Source: Martinezella lusitana
GTDB lineage: Bacteria; Pseudomonadota; Alphaproteobacteria; Rhizobiales; Rhizobiaceae
Reading direction: 5' to 3'
DNA length: 64,000 nt
Assembly: GCF_900094565.1 (NCBI RefSeq)
Contig: NZ_FMAF01000002.1
Location: 62,001 to 126,000, forward strand
Every line of letters begins with the position of its first letter. Within the stretch, counting starts at the first letter, position 1. Of this stretch, positions 8,916-17,721 are shown piece by piece. The translations under genes and the position numbers were made by a program. The notes below the pieces were generated by a model. It saw only the letters and a program-made list of their open reading frames with translations, was not told the origin of the DNA and did not search any database.

Positions 8916-10181
8916 ATGGCTGAAATGAAGCTTCAAGAACTGAAAAACAAATCCCCGACCGATCTCCTGGCCTTTGCCGAGTCGCTCGAGGTCGAAAACG
9001 CCAGCACGATGCGCAAACAGGAACTGATGTTTGCGATCCTGAAGGTGCTCGCAAGCCAGGACGTGGAAATCATCGGCGAGGGCGTCGTCGAGGTTCTGCA
9101 GGACGGCTTCGGTTTCCTTCGCTCCGCGAATGCCAACTATCTTCCCGGCCCGGACGACATCTACATCTCCCCTTCTCAGATCCGCCGCTTCTCGCTGAAG
9201 ACGGGCGATACGGTCGAGGGGCCGATCCGTGGCCCGAAGGAAGGCGAGCGCTATTTCGCGTTGCTGAAGGTCAACACGATCAATTTTGACGATCCGGAAA
9301 AGATCCGTCACAAGGTCCACTTCGACAATCTGACGCCGCTCTATCCGAACGATCGTTTCCGTATGGAACTCGACGTTCCCACAACGAAGGATCTTTCGCC
9401 GCGCGTCATCGATCTCGTGGCGCCGCTCGGCAAGGGCCAGCGCGGCCTGATCGTCGCTCCGCCGCGGACCGGTAAGACTGTTCTGTTGCAGAACATCGCC
9501 CATTCGATCACCGCCAATCACCCGGATTGCTACCTGATCGTCCTTTTGATCGACGAACGTCCGGAAGAAGTCACCGACATGCAGCGCTCCGTGCGCGGCG
9601 AAGTGATTTCGTCGACCTTCGATGAGCCGGCCGTCCGTCACGTCCAGGTCGCCGAAATGGTGATCGAGAAGGCCAAGCGGCTTGTCGAGCACGGCCGGGA
9701 CGTCGTCATCCTGCTCGATTCCATCACCCGCCTCGGCCGCGCCTACAACACGGTTGTTCCCTCTTCCGGCAAGGTCCTGACGGGCGGTGTCGACGCCAAC
9801 GCACTGCAGCGCCCGAAGCGCTTCTTCGGTGCCGCGCGTAATATCGAAGAAGGCGGCTCGCTGACCATCATCGCGACCGCGCTGATCGATACCGGCAGCC
9901 GCATGGACGAAGTCATCTTCGAAGAATTCAAGGGCACCGGTAACTCGGAAATCGTTCTCGACCGCAAGGTCGCCGACAAGCGCATCTTCCCGGCCATGGA
10001 TATCCTCAAGTCCGGTACGCGCAAGGAAGACCTGCTGGTTCCGCGCCAGGATCTCCAGAAGATCTTTGTCCTCCGCCGTATTCTGGCCCCGATGGGTACC
10101 ACCGATGCGATCGAGTTCCTGATCGACAAGCTGAAGCAGACGAAGAACAATCCGGATTTCTTCGAGTCGATGAACACATAA
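8916..10181 (+). CDS. rho: Transcription termination factor Rho
   Basis: The product has 421 residues, matching Rho's usual length. The N-terminal RNA-binding domain contains DGFGFLR, followed by the ATPase domain with Walker [13 protein letters not shown] and Walker [18 protein letters not shown]. Rho is a hexameric RNA helicase that ends transcription of untranslated RNA. The frame stays open upstream to 8757, but the ATG at 8916 ([14 protein letters not shown]) matches the family start. About 200 bases of leader separate it from hemJ, which may serve autoregulation. A terminator follows. Confidence 0.97.
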   Translation: MAEMKLQELKNKSPTDLLAFAESLEVENASTMRKQELMFAILKVLASQDVEIIGEGVVEVLQDGFGFLRSANANYLPGPDDIYISPSQIRRFSLKTGDTVEGPIRGPKEGERYFALLKVNTINFDDPEKIRHKVHFDNLTPLYPNDRFRMELDVPTTKDLSPRVIDLVAPLGKGQRGLIVAPPRTGKTVLLQNIAHSITANHPDCYLIVLLIDERPEEVTDMQRSVRGEVISSTFDEPAVRHVQVAEMVIEKAKRLVEHGRDVVILLDSITRLGRAYNTVVPSSGKVLTGGVDANALQRPKRFFGAARNIEEGGSLTIIATALIDTGSRMDEVIFEEFKGTGNSEIVLDRKVADKRIFPAMDILKSGTRKEDLLVPRQDLQKIFVLRRILAPMGTTDAIEFLIDKLKQTKNNPDFFESMNT

Positions 10182-10236
10182 TCATTAGCCGGATTCATCG
10201 GCGGCGCCATTATGGTGGCGCCCACAATGTGATATC

Positions 10237-10266
10237 ATCGGGTCGCCTTGGGCGGCCCGATTTCTT
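10237..10266 (+). terminator. Intrinsic terminator after rho
   Basis: The stem ATCGGGTCGCC (10237-10247) pairs with GGCGGCCCGAT (10251-10261) with one G-U pair and a three-base loop. It is followed by TTTCTTTT. Confidence 0.82.
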
Positions 10267-10334
10267 TTGAGGCCGTACCCCAGAGAAGGATAATGAGCCT
10301 CCACTCGGAATCGATTCGGATGCGGACCAAATCC

Positions 10335-11657
10335 ATGCAGGTGACCAGCGACACGATCTACGCACTCTCCAGCGGTGGCCTTCCCTCCGGCGTCGCCGTG
10401 ATCCGCATGAGTGGCGCTAAGGCTCTGGAAGTCACAGAATCGCTTGCCGGATCGTTGCCGGCCGCGCGGCAAGCTGTTTTGAAAACGATTCGGACTCGTA
10501 ACGGTCTTGTTCTTGATCGCGGTTTGGTGCTCGTTTTTCCCGGGCCGAACTCGTTTACGGGCGAGGATTGTGCGGAGATTCATGTTCACGGCGGTAAAGC
10601 TGTCGTTGCCGCGCTGCTGGCTGAGCTTGCGACGTTCGAACAATGCCGCCTTGCGGAACATGGTGAATTCTCTCGCCGGGCATTGGAAAACGGCAAGATG
10701 GATCTTGTCGAGGTCGAAGGTCTAGCCGATCTCATCAGCGCTGAGACGGAGATGCAGCGGCGCCTGGCGATGGAACATGCGGCCGGTGGTCTGTCGCAGC
10801 TCTATGACGGATGGGCGGATCGCCTGACGCGCGCCCGCGCGCTGATCGAGGCGGAACTGGATTTTGCCGACGAGGAAGATGTGCCGGGCTCGGTTTCGGA
10901 TCTGGTCTGGAGCGACATGGCCAAGCTCCGATTGGAATTGGCGGATCATCTTGCGGGAGCGGATTTCGGCGAGATCATTCGGGACGGATTGAAGGTGGTG
11001 ATTGCCGGTGCTCCGAATGCCGGCAAGTCGAGCCTGATGAATGTGCTGGCGCGCCGCGAGGTGGCGATCGTTGCCGAAATTGCCGGGACGACCCGTGACG
11101 TTCTGCATGTCGATCTCAATATCGATGGCTACGCCGTTAAGCTCTACGATACTGCGGGTCTGCGCGATACGGACGAAGTCGTGGAGCGTGAGGGCATTCG
11201 GCGTGCGCTGAGGACGGCCGCTGATGCCGATATTGTCCTTTCGCTGGCGGAGATCGGTGAACGGGCTCAACTGGAGTTTCCGGGATTTACCGGCAGAGTC
11301 GTCAGGATCGGTACCAAATCCGACATTTATCCCGATGAAGCTGACGGCGACTATGAACTGCGCATCTCGTCCGCCACGGGAGCTGGTCTTGCCGAGTTGC
11401 ATGCGTTGCTGCTGGAGGATCTGCGAGGCCGCTCCAGTTCCCTCTCTCTGGCTTTGCCGAGCAGAACGCGTCATCGTACGCTTCTTTCGGATAGCTTAGA
11501 GGCGCTGACGGCAGCGGTCGCCTCCATTTCGGCCGGCCTTGATATACGGGCGGAATATCTTCGACGGAGCGCAAATAGTCTCGGTCGGATTACGGGCCGC
11601 GTGGATGTTGAGGATTTGCTGGATGTCATCTTCTCGGAATTCTGTATCGGCAAATGA
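10335..11657 (+). CDS. mnmE: tRNA modification GTPase MnmE
   Basis: The product has 440 residues from ATG 10335 ([19 protein letters not shown]), the start that best matches family N-termini. ATGs at 10293 and 10320 would add 14 or 5 residues; the former has AAGGA only two bases away. The inserted G domain has G1 [12 protein letters not shown] and G3 DTAGLRD, and the protein ends in the family's FCIGK (CxGK). With MnmG it builds the cmnm5 group at U34 of certain tRNAs. The two partner genes are neighbours, separated by two parS-type sites. Confidence 0.95.
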   Translation: MQVTSDTIYALSSGGLPSGVAVIRMSGAKALEVTESLAGSLPAARQAVLKTIRTRNGLVLDRGLVLVFPGPNSFTGEDCAEIHVHGGKAVVAALLAELATFEQCRLAEHGEFSRRALENGKMDLVEVEGLADLISAETEMQRRLAMEHAAGGLSQLYDGWADRLTRARALIEAELDFADEEDVPGSVSDLVWSDMAKLRLELADHLAGADFGEIIRDGLKVVIAGAPNAGKSSLMNVLARREVAIVAEIAGTTRDVLHVDLNIDGYAVKLYDTAGLRDTDEVVEREGIRRALRTAADADIVLSLAEIGERAQLEFPGFTGRVVRIGTKSDIYPDEADGDYELRISSATGAGLAELHALLLEDLRGRSSSLSLALPSRTRHRTLLSDSLEALTAAVASISAGLDIRAEYLRRSANSLGRITGRVDVEDLLDVIFSEFCIGK

Positions 11658-11670
11658 TTCACGTGAAACA
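11655..11670. promoter_or_regulatory. parS: parS-type site at the end of mnmE
   Basis: TGATTCACGTGAAACA is one mismatch from the palindromic parS consensus and starts on the mnmE stop codon. Confidence 0.88.
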
Positions 11671-11694
11671 GCGCGATCGGCACACCAGAGATAA

Positions 11695-11710
11695 CGTTTC
11701 ACGTGAAACC
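11695..11710. promoter_or_regulatory. parS: parS-type site between mnmE and mnmG
   Basis: CGTTTCACGTGAAACC keeps the inner 14 bp palindrome GTTTCACGTGAAAC perfectly; only the two outermost bases differ from consensus. It lies 40 bp, nearly four helical turns, after the previous site. Confidence 0.87.
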
Positions 11711-11765
11711 TTCTTGACTCCTGAAATCGCTGTGCCAAACAAGCGGCATTACGAGGACTTTGATA

Positions 11766-13646
11766 ATGCTCGTCAGAACATATGATGTGATCGTCGTGGG
11801 CGGTGGCCATGCGGGCAGCGAAGCAGCTGCTGCGGCTGCGCGCCTGGGCGCGCGTACGGCGCTTATCACCCACAAGCGTAGTACAATAGGTGTGATGTCG
11901 TGCAACCCGGCGATCGGCGGCCTTGGAAAAGGTCATCTGGTCCGCGAGATCGACGCGCTTGATGGCCTGATGGGGCGAGTGGCTGACGCGGCCGGCATTC
12001 AGTTTCGCATGCTGAACCGGAAGAAGGGGCCAGCCGTCCGCGGTCCGCGAACGCAAGCTGATCGTAAGCTCTATCGCCTGGCTATGCAGGCGGAGATCGC
12101 CGTGATCGAGAATCTCGATATCATCGAAGGTGATGCATTCGATCTCGCCATCGAGCATGGGCGAGTTTCCGCAGTCACCTTGAAGGATGGCAGAGTGATC
12201 CCCTGCGGCGCCGTGGTGCTGACGACGGGGACTTTTCTTCGCGGCTTGATCCATATCGGTGACAAGAAAATTCCAGCTGGCAGGGTCGGGGAAGAACCGT
12301 CGATCGGGCTATCCGGCACTTTGCTGCGTCATGGCTTGGCGCTTGGTCGTCTGAAGACCGGCACACCGGCACGCCTGGATGGCACGACGATCGATTGGGA
12401 TTCGGTCGGCCGCCAGGGTGCGGATGAAGATCCGACGCCTTTTTCCTTCATGACGGATTCCATCGTGAATCCACAGATCGAATGTGGCGTCACCCGCACG
12501 ACGCCGGCGACGCACAAGATCATTGCCGACAATCTGAAGCGCTCGGCCATGTATTCCGGCCAGATCGAAGGAGTTGGACCGCGCTATTGCCCGTCGATCG
12601 AGGACAAGATCGTCAAGTTCGGGGAACGTGATGGCCACCAGATCTTTCTTGAGCCCGAAGGGCTGGATGACACGACGATCTATCCCAACGGTATATCGAC
12701 GTCGCTCCCCGAGGATGTACAGGAAAGCTTCATCAGAACCATTCCGGGTCTGGAACGAGTTCGGATTCTACAATGCGGCTACGCCATCGAGTATGATCAC
12801 GTCGATCCTCGCGAGCTGAAACTGTCCCTGGAAGTGGAAAAGATTCCCGGTCTTTTCCTCGCCGGCCAGATTAACGGCACAACTGGATATGAGGAAGCCG
12901 GCGCGCAGGGCCTGGTTGCGGGCCTGAATGCCGCGCGTTTTGCCTCTGGTGGTCAAGCAATTGAGCTCAGCCGCACCGAATCCTATATCGGTGTGATGAT
13001 CGATGATCTTACATCGCGCGGTGTCGCCGAGCCCTATCGCATGTTCACGTCGCGCGCGGAATACCGTCTGTCGCTGCGGGCGGACAATGCTGACGTGCGC
13101 CTGACGCCGGTTGGCCTATCGATCGGATGTGTGACCGCTGCACGTGGCGTGCGGTTCAACACCTATCTGGAAAAGCTGGGGCAGGCTCGCAACCAGTTGA
13201 AGCAATTGAATGTGACGCCGAGTGAGGCCGAGAAGACGGGGCTGCATCTGAACAAGGACGGCCAGCGGCGCTCAGCTTACGAGCTTCTTTCTTATCCCGG
13301 TCAATCCATCGAATCGCTGTCCAAGCTTTGGCCGCAACTGCGTTCGATTGAGCGAGGTGTTGTCGAGGCCGTGGAAATCGAGGCCGCTTACGCCGTCTAC
13401 ATGGACCGGCAGACCGCTGATATCGTTCAGACGCGGCGCGAGGAAGAACGCCTTATCCCTGCGGAGTTTGATTTCGCCGTTCTGTCCGGCTTATCCAATG
13501 AGCTGAAGCAGAAGCTGAGCCTGGCCCGACCGAAGAACATCGCCCAGGCCTCGCGCATTGACGGAATGACGCCGGCAGCAATATCGTTGTTGCTGGCTCA
13601 TCTGAGAAAGCTGGGCAGTGTTGATGAGCGGAAGCTCGTTTCCTGA
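11766..13646 (+). CDS. mnmG: tRNA uridine-5-carboxymethylaminomethyl synthesis enzyme MnmG
   Basis: The product has 626 residues from ATG 11766, which has GAGG about nine bases upstream. The FAD-binding dinucleotide fold is [21 protein letters not shown]. Family motifs [23 protein letters not shown] and [17 protein letters not shown] are seen in full. With MnmE it installs the carboxymethylaminomethyl group on U34 of tRNAs using FAD, NADH and a folate one-carbon unit. It is followed closely by rsmG, as in many bacteria. Confidence 0.96.
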   Translation: MLVRTYDVIVVGGGHAGSEAAAAAARLGARTALITHKRSTIGVMSCNPAIGGLGKGHLVREIDALDGLMGRVADAAGIQFRMLNRKKGPAVRGPRTQADRKLYRLAMQAEIAVIENLDIIEGDAFDLAIEHGRVSAVTLKDGRVIPCGAVVLTTGTFLRGLIHIGDKKIPAGRVGEEPSIGLSGTLLRHGLALGRLKTGTPARLDGTTIDWDSVGRQGADEDPTPFSFMTDSIVNPQIECGVTRTTPATHKIIADNLKRSAMYSGQIEGVGPRYCPSIEDKIVKFGERDGHQIFLEPEGLDDTTIYPNGISTSLPEDVQESFIRTIPGLERVRILQCGYAIEYDHVDPRELKLSLEVEKIPGLFLAGQINGTTGYEEAGAQGLVAGLNAARFASGGQAIELSRTESYIGVMIDDLTSRGVAEPYRMFTSRAEYRLSLRADNADVRLTPVGLSIGCVTAARGVRFNTYLEKLGQARNQLKQLNVTPSEAEKTGLHLNKDGQRRSAYELLSYPGQSIESLSKLWPQLRSIERGVVEAVEIEAAYAVYMDRQTADIVQTRREEERLIPAEFDFAVLSGLSNELKQKLSLARPKNIAQASRIDGMTPAAISLLLAHLRKLGSVDERKLVS

Positions 13647-13671
13647 TCCTGCAAGGTTTGAGAGTCCAATT

Positions 13672-14289
13672 ATGGAATTAAACGGTGTACGTGTTTCACG
13701 TGAAACACAGGAACGTCTGCAGCATTTTGCGGAACTCTTTCAAAAATGGGCTAAGACGATCAATCTGGTTGCGCCGTCGACGGTCGATGACCTCTGGCGA
13801 CGACATATCGCCGATAGCGCGCAGATCTTCCAGCTACATCCAAAACCTGCTCACTGGGTCGACCTGGGCAGCGGGGGCGGGTTTCCGGGCGTTATTACCG
13901 CGATTTTGCTAGCCGAGCAGGGTGAAGGCCATGTCGATCTGGTCGAAAGCAACCAGAAAAAAGCGGCCTTTCTCAGGGTTTGTCTACGTGAATGCGGCGC
14001 TCGTGGCACAGTTCATGCCGTCCGAATCGAAGAGGCTCCAGCGACTATTCAGAACTGCGATGTGATCTCCGCGCGCGCCCTTGCGGAACTGGACATGTTG
14101 CTGGACTACGCCGCCCCGTGGGTGGAGCGCAACGAAAATATACGTCTCTTGCTCCACAAAGGCCGGGATTACGAGCGCGAGCTTCAGAAAGCCCGTGGTC
14201 GTTGGGGATTCGATCTGTTAAAACACCAGAGTGTCGTTGAGCGGGATTCTGTTATTCTGGAGTTAAGCCGCCTTCGGCGCCTGATTTAA
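13672..14289 (+). CDS. rsmG: 16S rRNA (guanine-527-N7) methyltransferase RsmG
   Basis: The product has 205 residues from ATG 13672 ([16 protein letters not shown]); an in-frame ATG at 13624 would overlap mnmG. The SAM-binding motif is [14 protein letters not shown], followed by [14 protein letters not shown]. It methylates G527 of 16S rRNA in the 30S subunit. Codons 7-13 contain a perfect parS palindrome, so the protein start carries a peptide fixed by the DNA site. parA begins 22 bases downstream. Confidence 0.94.
   Translation: MELNGVRVSRETQERLQHFAELFQKWAKTINLVAPSTVDDLWRRHIADSAQIFQLHPKPAHWVDLGSGGGFPGVITAILLAEQGEGHVDLVESNQKKAAFLRVCLRECGARGTVHAVRIEEAPATIQNCDVISARALAELDMLLDYAAPWVERNENIRLLLHKGRDYERELQKARGRWGFDLLKHQSVVERDSVILELSRLRRLI
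13692..13707. promoter_or_regulatory. parS: Perfect parS site inside the 5' end of rsmG
   Basis: TGTTTCACGTGAAACA is a full match to the 16-bp consensus palindrome and lies within codons 7-12 of rsmG, just upstream of parAB. Confidence 0.95.
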
Positions 14290-14311
14290 CCATAAATTGG
14301 ATGTGCGGCAG

Positions 14312-15109
14312 ATGATCGGCGAGCGAAATCGGATTATTACCATCGCAAATCAGAAGGGCGGCGTTGGCAAGACGACGACCGCGATCAATCTGGCCACGGC
14401 CCTCGCCGCGATCGGCGAGCGCGTGTTGATCGTTGATCTCGATCCGCAAGGCAATGCCAGTACCGGCCTGGGCATCGAGCGACGAAATCGGAAGCTTTCA
14501 TCCTATGACATTTTGACCGGTACGCATACGATCCTGGAAACCGTCCTGGAGACTGCTGTACCGAATCTCTTTATCGTGCCATCGACAATGGACTTGCTTG
14601 GCGTCGAGATGGAAATTGCGCAACAGCCGGATCGCGTCTTTCGGCTTCGACGTGCGTTGTCCGGTTCGGACGCCCTCGCCTTCTCTTATATATTGGTCGA
14701 TTGCCCGCCCTCTTTTAATTTGTTAACCATGAATGCCATGGCGGCCGCGCACTCGGTGTTGGTACCGCTGCAGTGCGAGTTCTTCGCTCTTGAAGGCCTT
14801 AGTCAATTGCTTGAGACGGTGGATCAGGTTCGGCGTACCGTCAATTCATCGCTCGACATTCAGGGTATCGTGTTGACAATGTTCGATTCCCGCAACAATC
14901 TCGCGCAGCAGGTCGTGAACGACGTTCGCACGCATTTGGGTGAAAAGGTCTACCATACGTTGATTCCGCGCAACGTTCGCGTGTCCGAGGCCCCTTCTTA
15001 TGGCAAGCCGGCAATTCTCTACGACCTGAAGTGCGCGGGCAGCCAAGCTTATTTGCAGTTGGCTTCGGAAGTGATTCAAAGGGAGAGGCAGCGTAAGGCT
15101 GCAGCCTGA
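14312..15109 (+). CDS. parA: Chromosome-partitioning ATPase ParA
   Basis: The product has 265 residues from ATG 14312; in-frame TTG 14297 and GTG 14303 are alternatives. The deviant Walker A motif KGGVGKTTTAINLATALA has the signature first lysine. Switch I is LDPQGNASTGLGI and Walker B is YILVDCPPSFNLL. ParA binds DNA non-specifically as an ATP dimer and moves ParB-parS complexes. It lies in the order rsmG-parA-parB, 31 bases before parB, and belongs to the chromosomal (short, no N-terminal HTH) class rather than the plasmid repA class. Confidence 0.96.
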   Translation: MIGERNRIITIANQKGGVGKTTTAINLATALAAIGERVLIVDLDPQGNASTGLGIERRNRKLSSYDILTGTHTILETVLETAVPNLFIVPSTMDLLGVEMEIAQQPDRVFRLRRALSGSDALAFSYILVDCPPSFNLLTMNAMAAAHSVLVPLQCEFFALEGLSQLLETVDQVRRTVNSSLDIQGIVLTMFDSRNNLAQQVVNDVRTHLGEKVYHTLIPRNVRVSEAPSYGKPAILYDLKCAGSQAYLQLASEVIQRERQRKAAA

Positions 15110-15140
15110 TATAATATTTGTTCCAGGGTGAGTATCGGCG

Positions 15141-16025
15141 ATGAATGATGATCTTTCGAAACGGCGTCTCGGGCGCGGATTGGCGGCTCTTATCGGAGAG
15201 ATGGACCAGCCGACGCCGGTGGACGTTGGAAGACCGCCGGTCAATCCGGATCGTATGGTGCCGATCGAATTCATCGCCCGCAACCCGCGAAATCCCCGTC
15301 GTTATTTCGACGAAACAGAGCTGCATGATCTCGCCAGCTCCATTCGCCAGCACGGGATTGTGCAGCCGGTCGTCGTTCGCCCCGTTTCGACCGATCGTTA
15401 TGAAATAATAGCCGGCGAAAGACGTTGGCGCGCGGCACAGCTGGCCGGCCTTGTCGAGATCCCGGTCATCGTTCGTGATGTTGACGACAAGACCGCGCTG
15501 GAAATTGCCATCGTCGAAAACGTTCAGCGTGCGGATCTCAATCCGCTCGAAGAAGCGCTGGGCTATGAGCAGCTGATTGCCGAGCACGGCTATACCCAGA
15601 ATGATCTCGGCGAGATCATTGGCAAGAGCCGCAGCCATGTCGCCAATTCCCTGCGTCTTCTGAAGCTTCCCGATCAAGTGCGCGATATGCTCGCCGCCGG
15701 TAGCCTTTCCGCTGGTCATGCGCGCGCGCTGGTGTCGACCTCCGACCCCGCGACCCTTGCCCGCACGATCGTTTCCAAGGGCATGTCGGTCCGTGATGCC
15801 GAGCGTCTGGCGCAGAATGACATCAAGGCCCAGAACGATCCCCGTCCCGCAGGAACCCGCAAGGACGAGAAGGATTCCGATACGCTGGCGCTCGAGCGTA
15901 CCCTGTCCGATGCGCTCGGACTGGATGTCGCGATCAACCATCGCGGCAATGGCGGTCAGGTAAAGATATCCTACAAGACCCTCGAGCAGCTGGAAGAGAT
16001 TTGCCGGCTGCTGGAACGGCGCTAG
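15141..16025 (+). CDS. parB: Chromosome-partitioning protein ParB (CTPase, parS-binding)
   Basis: A 294-residue protein. An N-terminal basic stretch SKRRLGRGLAALIG resembles the ParA-stimulating segment. The CTP-binding motif AGERRWRAAQLAGL and the helix-turn-helix YTQNDLGEIIGKSRSHVANS are present. The C-terminus (about 245-294) is the dimerisation domain. ParB loads on parS as a CTP-dependent clamp, spreads, and recruits the segregation machinery to the origin region. Its probable binding sites are within 10 kb. A terminator follows the stop. Confidence 0.96.
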   Translation: MNDDLSKRRLGRGLAALIGEMDQPTPVDVGRPPVNPDRMVPIEFIARNPRNPRRYFDETELHDLASSIRQHGIVQPVVVRPVSTDRYEIIAGERRWRAAQLAGLVEIPVIVRDVDDKTALEIAIVENVQRADLNPLEEALGYEQLIAEHGYTQNDLGEIIGKSRSHVANSLRLLKLPDQVRDMLAAGSLSAGHARALVSTSDPATLARTIVSKGMSVRDAERLAQNDIKAQNDPRPAGTRKDEKDSDTLALERTLSDALGLDVAINHRGNGGQVKISYKTLEQLEEICRLLERR

Positions 16026-16029
16026 AGCG

Positions 16030-16057
16030 GTTGCGGGAAAAGTCCGCAACGGTTTTT
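16030..16057 (+). terminator. Intrinsic terminator after parB
   Basis: The stem GTTGCGG (16030-16036) pairs with CCGCAAC (16044-16050), followed by GGTTTTT, five bases after the parB stop. Confidence 0.8.
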
Positions 16058-16132
16058 CGTCTTGAATTGCATAGAAAACAATAGGTTAGCCCGCATAAGC
16101 GATCCCATGAAGCGCTGATGTGCGCGGAAACA

Positions 16133-16148
16133 TGTTTCCCGTGAAACA
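16133..16148. promoter_or_regulatory. parS: parS-type site between parB and holA (core variant)
   Basis: TGTTTCCCGTGAAACA differs from consensus only at one central base (CCCGTG instead of CACGTG). It ends immediately before the holA stop codon. The change hits the core, so binding may be weaker. Confidence 0.65.
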
Positions 16149-17186
16149 TCAGCCCTTGCGGGCGGATTGCAGCGTCGTTGCCAGCAGGGTCTGGGTGGCG
16201 ATCGTATCCTCCAGGCTGGCGCGCTGGCGCGTCTGCAGGACGGCGGATTGCAGCCTGTTCATTTCGCGGGCAATGGCTGGCGCTGTCCAACTCTTGAGTG
16301 CCTGCTCGATGATCGGCTTGCGGCGAAAATGCAGGTGGCGCCCAAGTGTCTGCATGACTTGCGCTGGCGCCAGTCGCTTTTCGTCCATTTCGGCCCGCAT
16401 CGTATCGAGCAATTGAAATTGCCTCAGGCAGCCCTGCAGCACGAGAAACATCGGCGTTTTCGAGGTGGCGATCTTCTGCATGGCATGCAGCAACGCTTCC
16501 GAATCACCCTTCAGGATGGCGTCGACGGCGTCGTCCGTGGAGATCGCGCTGGCATCGCCGATGATATCGGTAACATGCCCTTCCTCGATCATACCCTGCC
16601 CGCGGCAATAGAGCGCCAGCTTGCGGACTTCGTTGCGCGAGGCAATACGGTCGCCGCCGAGAAGCTCCAACAGCACCTGGCGGGCCGCGGCCGTGATGCG
16701 GAGATTTTCATTTGCCAGCTCAGTATCGATGAGACCGTTGAGCGCGCGAATGTCGTCTGCGTAGCAGGGAATTGTCGCGACCGCGCGAGACGGTTCGGCT
16801 ACCTTGCGCAACCCCGACCCCTTCTTGAGATCGCCTGCCTCGATGATGACAAAACTCGCATCCGGCGGGCTATCAGCGATGATCTGCAACGAATCGACGA
16901 GGCTTTTTTCGTTGGCGGCGCCGCGAATCCAGACGAGCTTCTCGCCGCCGAAGAGGCCGATGGCATTGACTTCGTCAAGCAGCCTGCCTGCATCGCTCTG
17001 CAGGTCGGCAACATCGAACTTGATAACGGAAAAAGGATCTTTCAGATCGACGCCGGTCTTGGCCGCGATTTGGGCCGCGCGTTCGGAAACCAGGCCGCGA
17101 TCCGGGCCATAAACGACGAAAATCCGGTAGTTCCGCGCGGCATTTTGGAGGAATCCGTCAAATTCGTGAGACTTGATTTCCGCCAT
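16149..17186 (-). CDS. holA: DNA polymerase III delta subunit
   Basis: The product has 345 residues from MAEIKSHEFDGFL; the frame continues upstream but this ATG matches the family start. Family features are the N-terminal FVVYGPDRGLVSERAAQIA segment, VWIRGAANEKSL and a C-terminal helical collar-like domain ending near QRASLEDTIATQTLL. Delta is the clamp-opening wrench of the clamp loader. It is the last gene of a leftward leuS-lptE-holA cluster, 13 bases after lptE, converging on parB. Confidence 0.93.
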   Translation of the reverse strand: MAEIKSHEFDGFLQNAARNYRIFVVYGPDRGLVSERAAQIAAKTGVDLKDPFSVIKFDVADLQSDAGRLLDEVNAIGLFGGEKLVWIRGAANEKSLVDSLQIIADSPPDASFVIIEAGDLKKGSGLRKVAEPSRAVATIPCYADDIRALNGLIDTELANENLRITAAARQVLLELLGGDRIASRNEVRKLALYCRGQGMIEEGHVTDIIGDASAISTDDAVDAILKGDSEALLHAMQKIATSKTPMFLVLQGCLRQFQLLDTMRAEMDEKRLAPAQVMQTLGRHLHFRRKPIIEQALKSWTAPAIAREMNRLQSAVLQTRQRASLEDTIATQTLLATTLQSARKG

Positions 17187-17199
17187 GCCGCGCTCTTGA

Positions 17200-17721
17200 T
17201 CAGCGGCTGAGCGCGGCAGCGATGTCGGCAGCCACCATTTCGGCGACCTCGCGGGCAGCGCGATCTTCCGAATCGCGGATCGCACGCTGCTTGGCGAATT
17301 CCTGCGACGGGAAATCCACCAGCGATGTGACCGAACGGCTGCCGGACTTCAGTACCTTGCCGTTGCTGGCATCCTTCAGCGTGAAGGATGCAGTGACGGT
17401 CGTACGGCCAGCTCCCGACGTATCGGAGGACGGCAGGTAGATAACGCCGCCCGTGCCCGAGCTGACGCCCAGATCGACGGTGTATTTCGGTGTCTTGGTC
17501 TCGCCGGCGCCGCGCCCGGCGATGAAGATCAGCTGGTTGCGGACTTGCTGGCCGACGCGCGAAGTGGCGTCTGAGAAAGAGACCTCGGACAGCTTCTGCG
17601 TCACGCCGGTGCTGACGGCATAGAGCGGCTTGACCTGGCAGGAGGACAGAAGGCCGGCAGCGGCCATCAGAGATGCTACGCCGGCAATGCGGGCGAATTT
17701 GAAAAGATTATCAGACGACAA
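17200..17721 (-). CDS. lptE: LPS-assembly lipoprotein LptE
   Basis: A 173-residue lipoprotein with a signal peptide and lipobox LLSSC (Cys28), followed by KPLY, which is usual for LptE. LptE plugs the LptD barrel at the outer membrane and helps insert lipopolysaccharide. It overlaps the end of leuS by 11 bases and precedes holA. The order leuS-lptE-holA is widely conserved in proteobacteria and supports the call despite weak sequence conservation in the mature protein. Confidence 0.9.
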   Translation of the reverse strand: MSSDNLFKFARIAGVASLMAAAGLLSSCQVKPLYAVSTGVTQKLSEVSFSDATSRVGQQVRNQLIFIAGRGAGETKTPKYTVDLGVSSGTGGVIYLPSSDTSGAGRTTVTASFTLKDASNGKVLKSGSRSVTSLVDFPSQEFAKQRAIRDSEDRAAREVAEMVAADIAAALSR

